Part shown: in pieces, positions 5,382 to 5,511 of the stretch | Layout: each line of letters starts with the position of its first letter | Numbering within the stretch: the first letter of the stretch is position 1 | Source: Pseudomonadota bacterium | Lineage (GTDB): Bacteria > Pseudomonadota > Alphaproteobacteria > Paracaedibacterales > CAITNM01 | Assembly: GCA_026400695.1 (NCBI GenBank) | Contig: JAPLON010000145.1 | Coordinates: 1-5,511, forward strand | Length of the DNA: 5,511 nucleotides | Direction: 5' to 3' | Translations under genes and position numbers: made by a program | The notes under the pieces: model-generated | What the model was told of the DNA's origin: nothing | Database searches by the model: none | Seen by the model: only the letters and a program-made list of their open reading frames with translations

Positions 5382-5511
5382 AATACTCGACCTCTAATCC
5401 ATCCCTATATTCTTTTTCAATTTGTTTAACAGTCTTAGCATTTTCATTATTAATAGCTAAGGAATTATTATTCGCTAATACTAATTTTTGCGCTGCATAA
5501 TTTTCATCTAC
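5314..5511 (-). CDS. Unrecognised partial ORF overlapping the rpsJ start (3' end only)
   Basis: One minus-strand frame is open from the right edge to a TAA at 5316-5314, at least 65 codons without a start in view. The other two minus-strand frames contain several stops in the same region. The part upstream of rpsJ reads VDENYAAQKLVLANNNSLAI, then NNENAKTVKQIEKEYRDGLE. It is hydrophilic and Asn/Glu/Lys-rich, with A/T-ending codons like real genes here. The last 22 or so codons lie inside rpsJ in another frame and read GRSKHKNSFTG and onward, which looks like chance read-through. I do not recognise the protein; it is not the C-terminus of EF-Tu. It could be the 3' end of an unrelated gene, a truncated remnant that lost its stop, or a chance opening. 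No membrane segment is visible. Confidence 0.35.
   Translation of the reverse strand, partial: VDENYAAQKLVLANNNSLAINNENAKTVKQIEKEYRDGLEVEYYGRSKHKNSFTGVRPSIVGSVC
5391..5395 (-). promoter_or_regulatory. Ribosome binding site of rpsJ
   Basis: AGAGG on the minus strand stands 9 bases before the rpsJ ATG (5381-5379), the first ribosome entry point of the cluster. No convincing -35/-10 pair is seen between here and the window edge, so the promoter is probably further upstream, or is too weak or unusual to recognise. Confidence 0.55.

Noticed and set aside
5434..5461. Inverted repeat CTTAGC...GCTAAG with a 16-base loop upstream of rpsJ, a possible leader hairpin or terminator
   Set aside because: Only a 6-bp stem with a long A/T-rich loop, no following U-run on the minus strand, and within a likely coding frame. 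Expected by chance in AT-rich DNA.
5382..5511. Possible promoter or L4-binding S10 leader before rpsJ
   Set aside because: A/T-rich hexamers resembling -10 boxes occur, but none has a matching -35 at proper spacing. No extended hairpin like the enterobacterial S10 leader is seen, and the stretch is open in one frame.

Overview
The window is one uninterrupted ribosomal-protein operon read entirely from the minus strand. It therefore runs from the right edge to the left: (partial unknown ORF) - rpsJ - rplC - rplD - rplW - rplB - rpsS - rplV - rpsC - rplP - rpmC - rpsQ - rplN - rplX (cut by the left edge). This is the classic bacterial S10 cluster joined directly to the start of the spc cluster, in canonical order with no inserted gene.

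Organism: the proteins look alphaproteobacterial. Signs of this are L3 beginning MRSGLIGRKLGMT with a GSTGNRQDPGKVFKNKKM core, L4 with RVVTWQLAKRR and GPVVRSH, L2 with NIDRSELWKGGPLK, and S3 with INKTWDSRWF. The DNA is AT-rich by eye (not computed), with many A/T-ending codons. Together these suggest an AT-rich alphaproteobacterium, perhaps an intracellular lineage such as Holosporales or Rickettsiales relatives. That placement is inference from memory of family sequences, not from a search.

Layout: neighbouring genes are separated by at most about 26 bases, and two junctions overlap (TAATG at rplN/rplX, ATGA at rplD/rplW). Shine-Dalgarno-like sequences often include or abut the stop codon of the gene before. 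There is no room for internal terminators or promoters, so one transcript with translational coupling is the simplest reading. No stretch over 300 bases lacks a gene. The products are subunits of the two ribosomal subunits: S10, S19, S3 and S17 (30S), and L3, L4, L23, L2, L22, L16, L29, L14 and L24 (50S).

The only part not explained by ribosomal proteins is the right edge (5382-5511). tuf is the common neighbour upstream of rpsJ, but here there is instead an open reading frame of unknown identity that runs off the window and overlaps the start of rpsJ. I see no RNA gene, mobile element, CRISPR array or clear promoter or terminator. Apart from that edge, this is an ordinary core-genome region and I do not see a new system in it.
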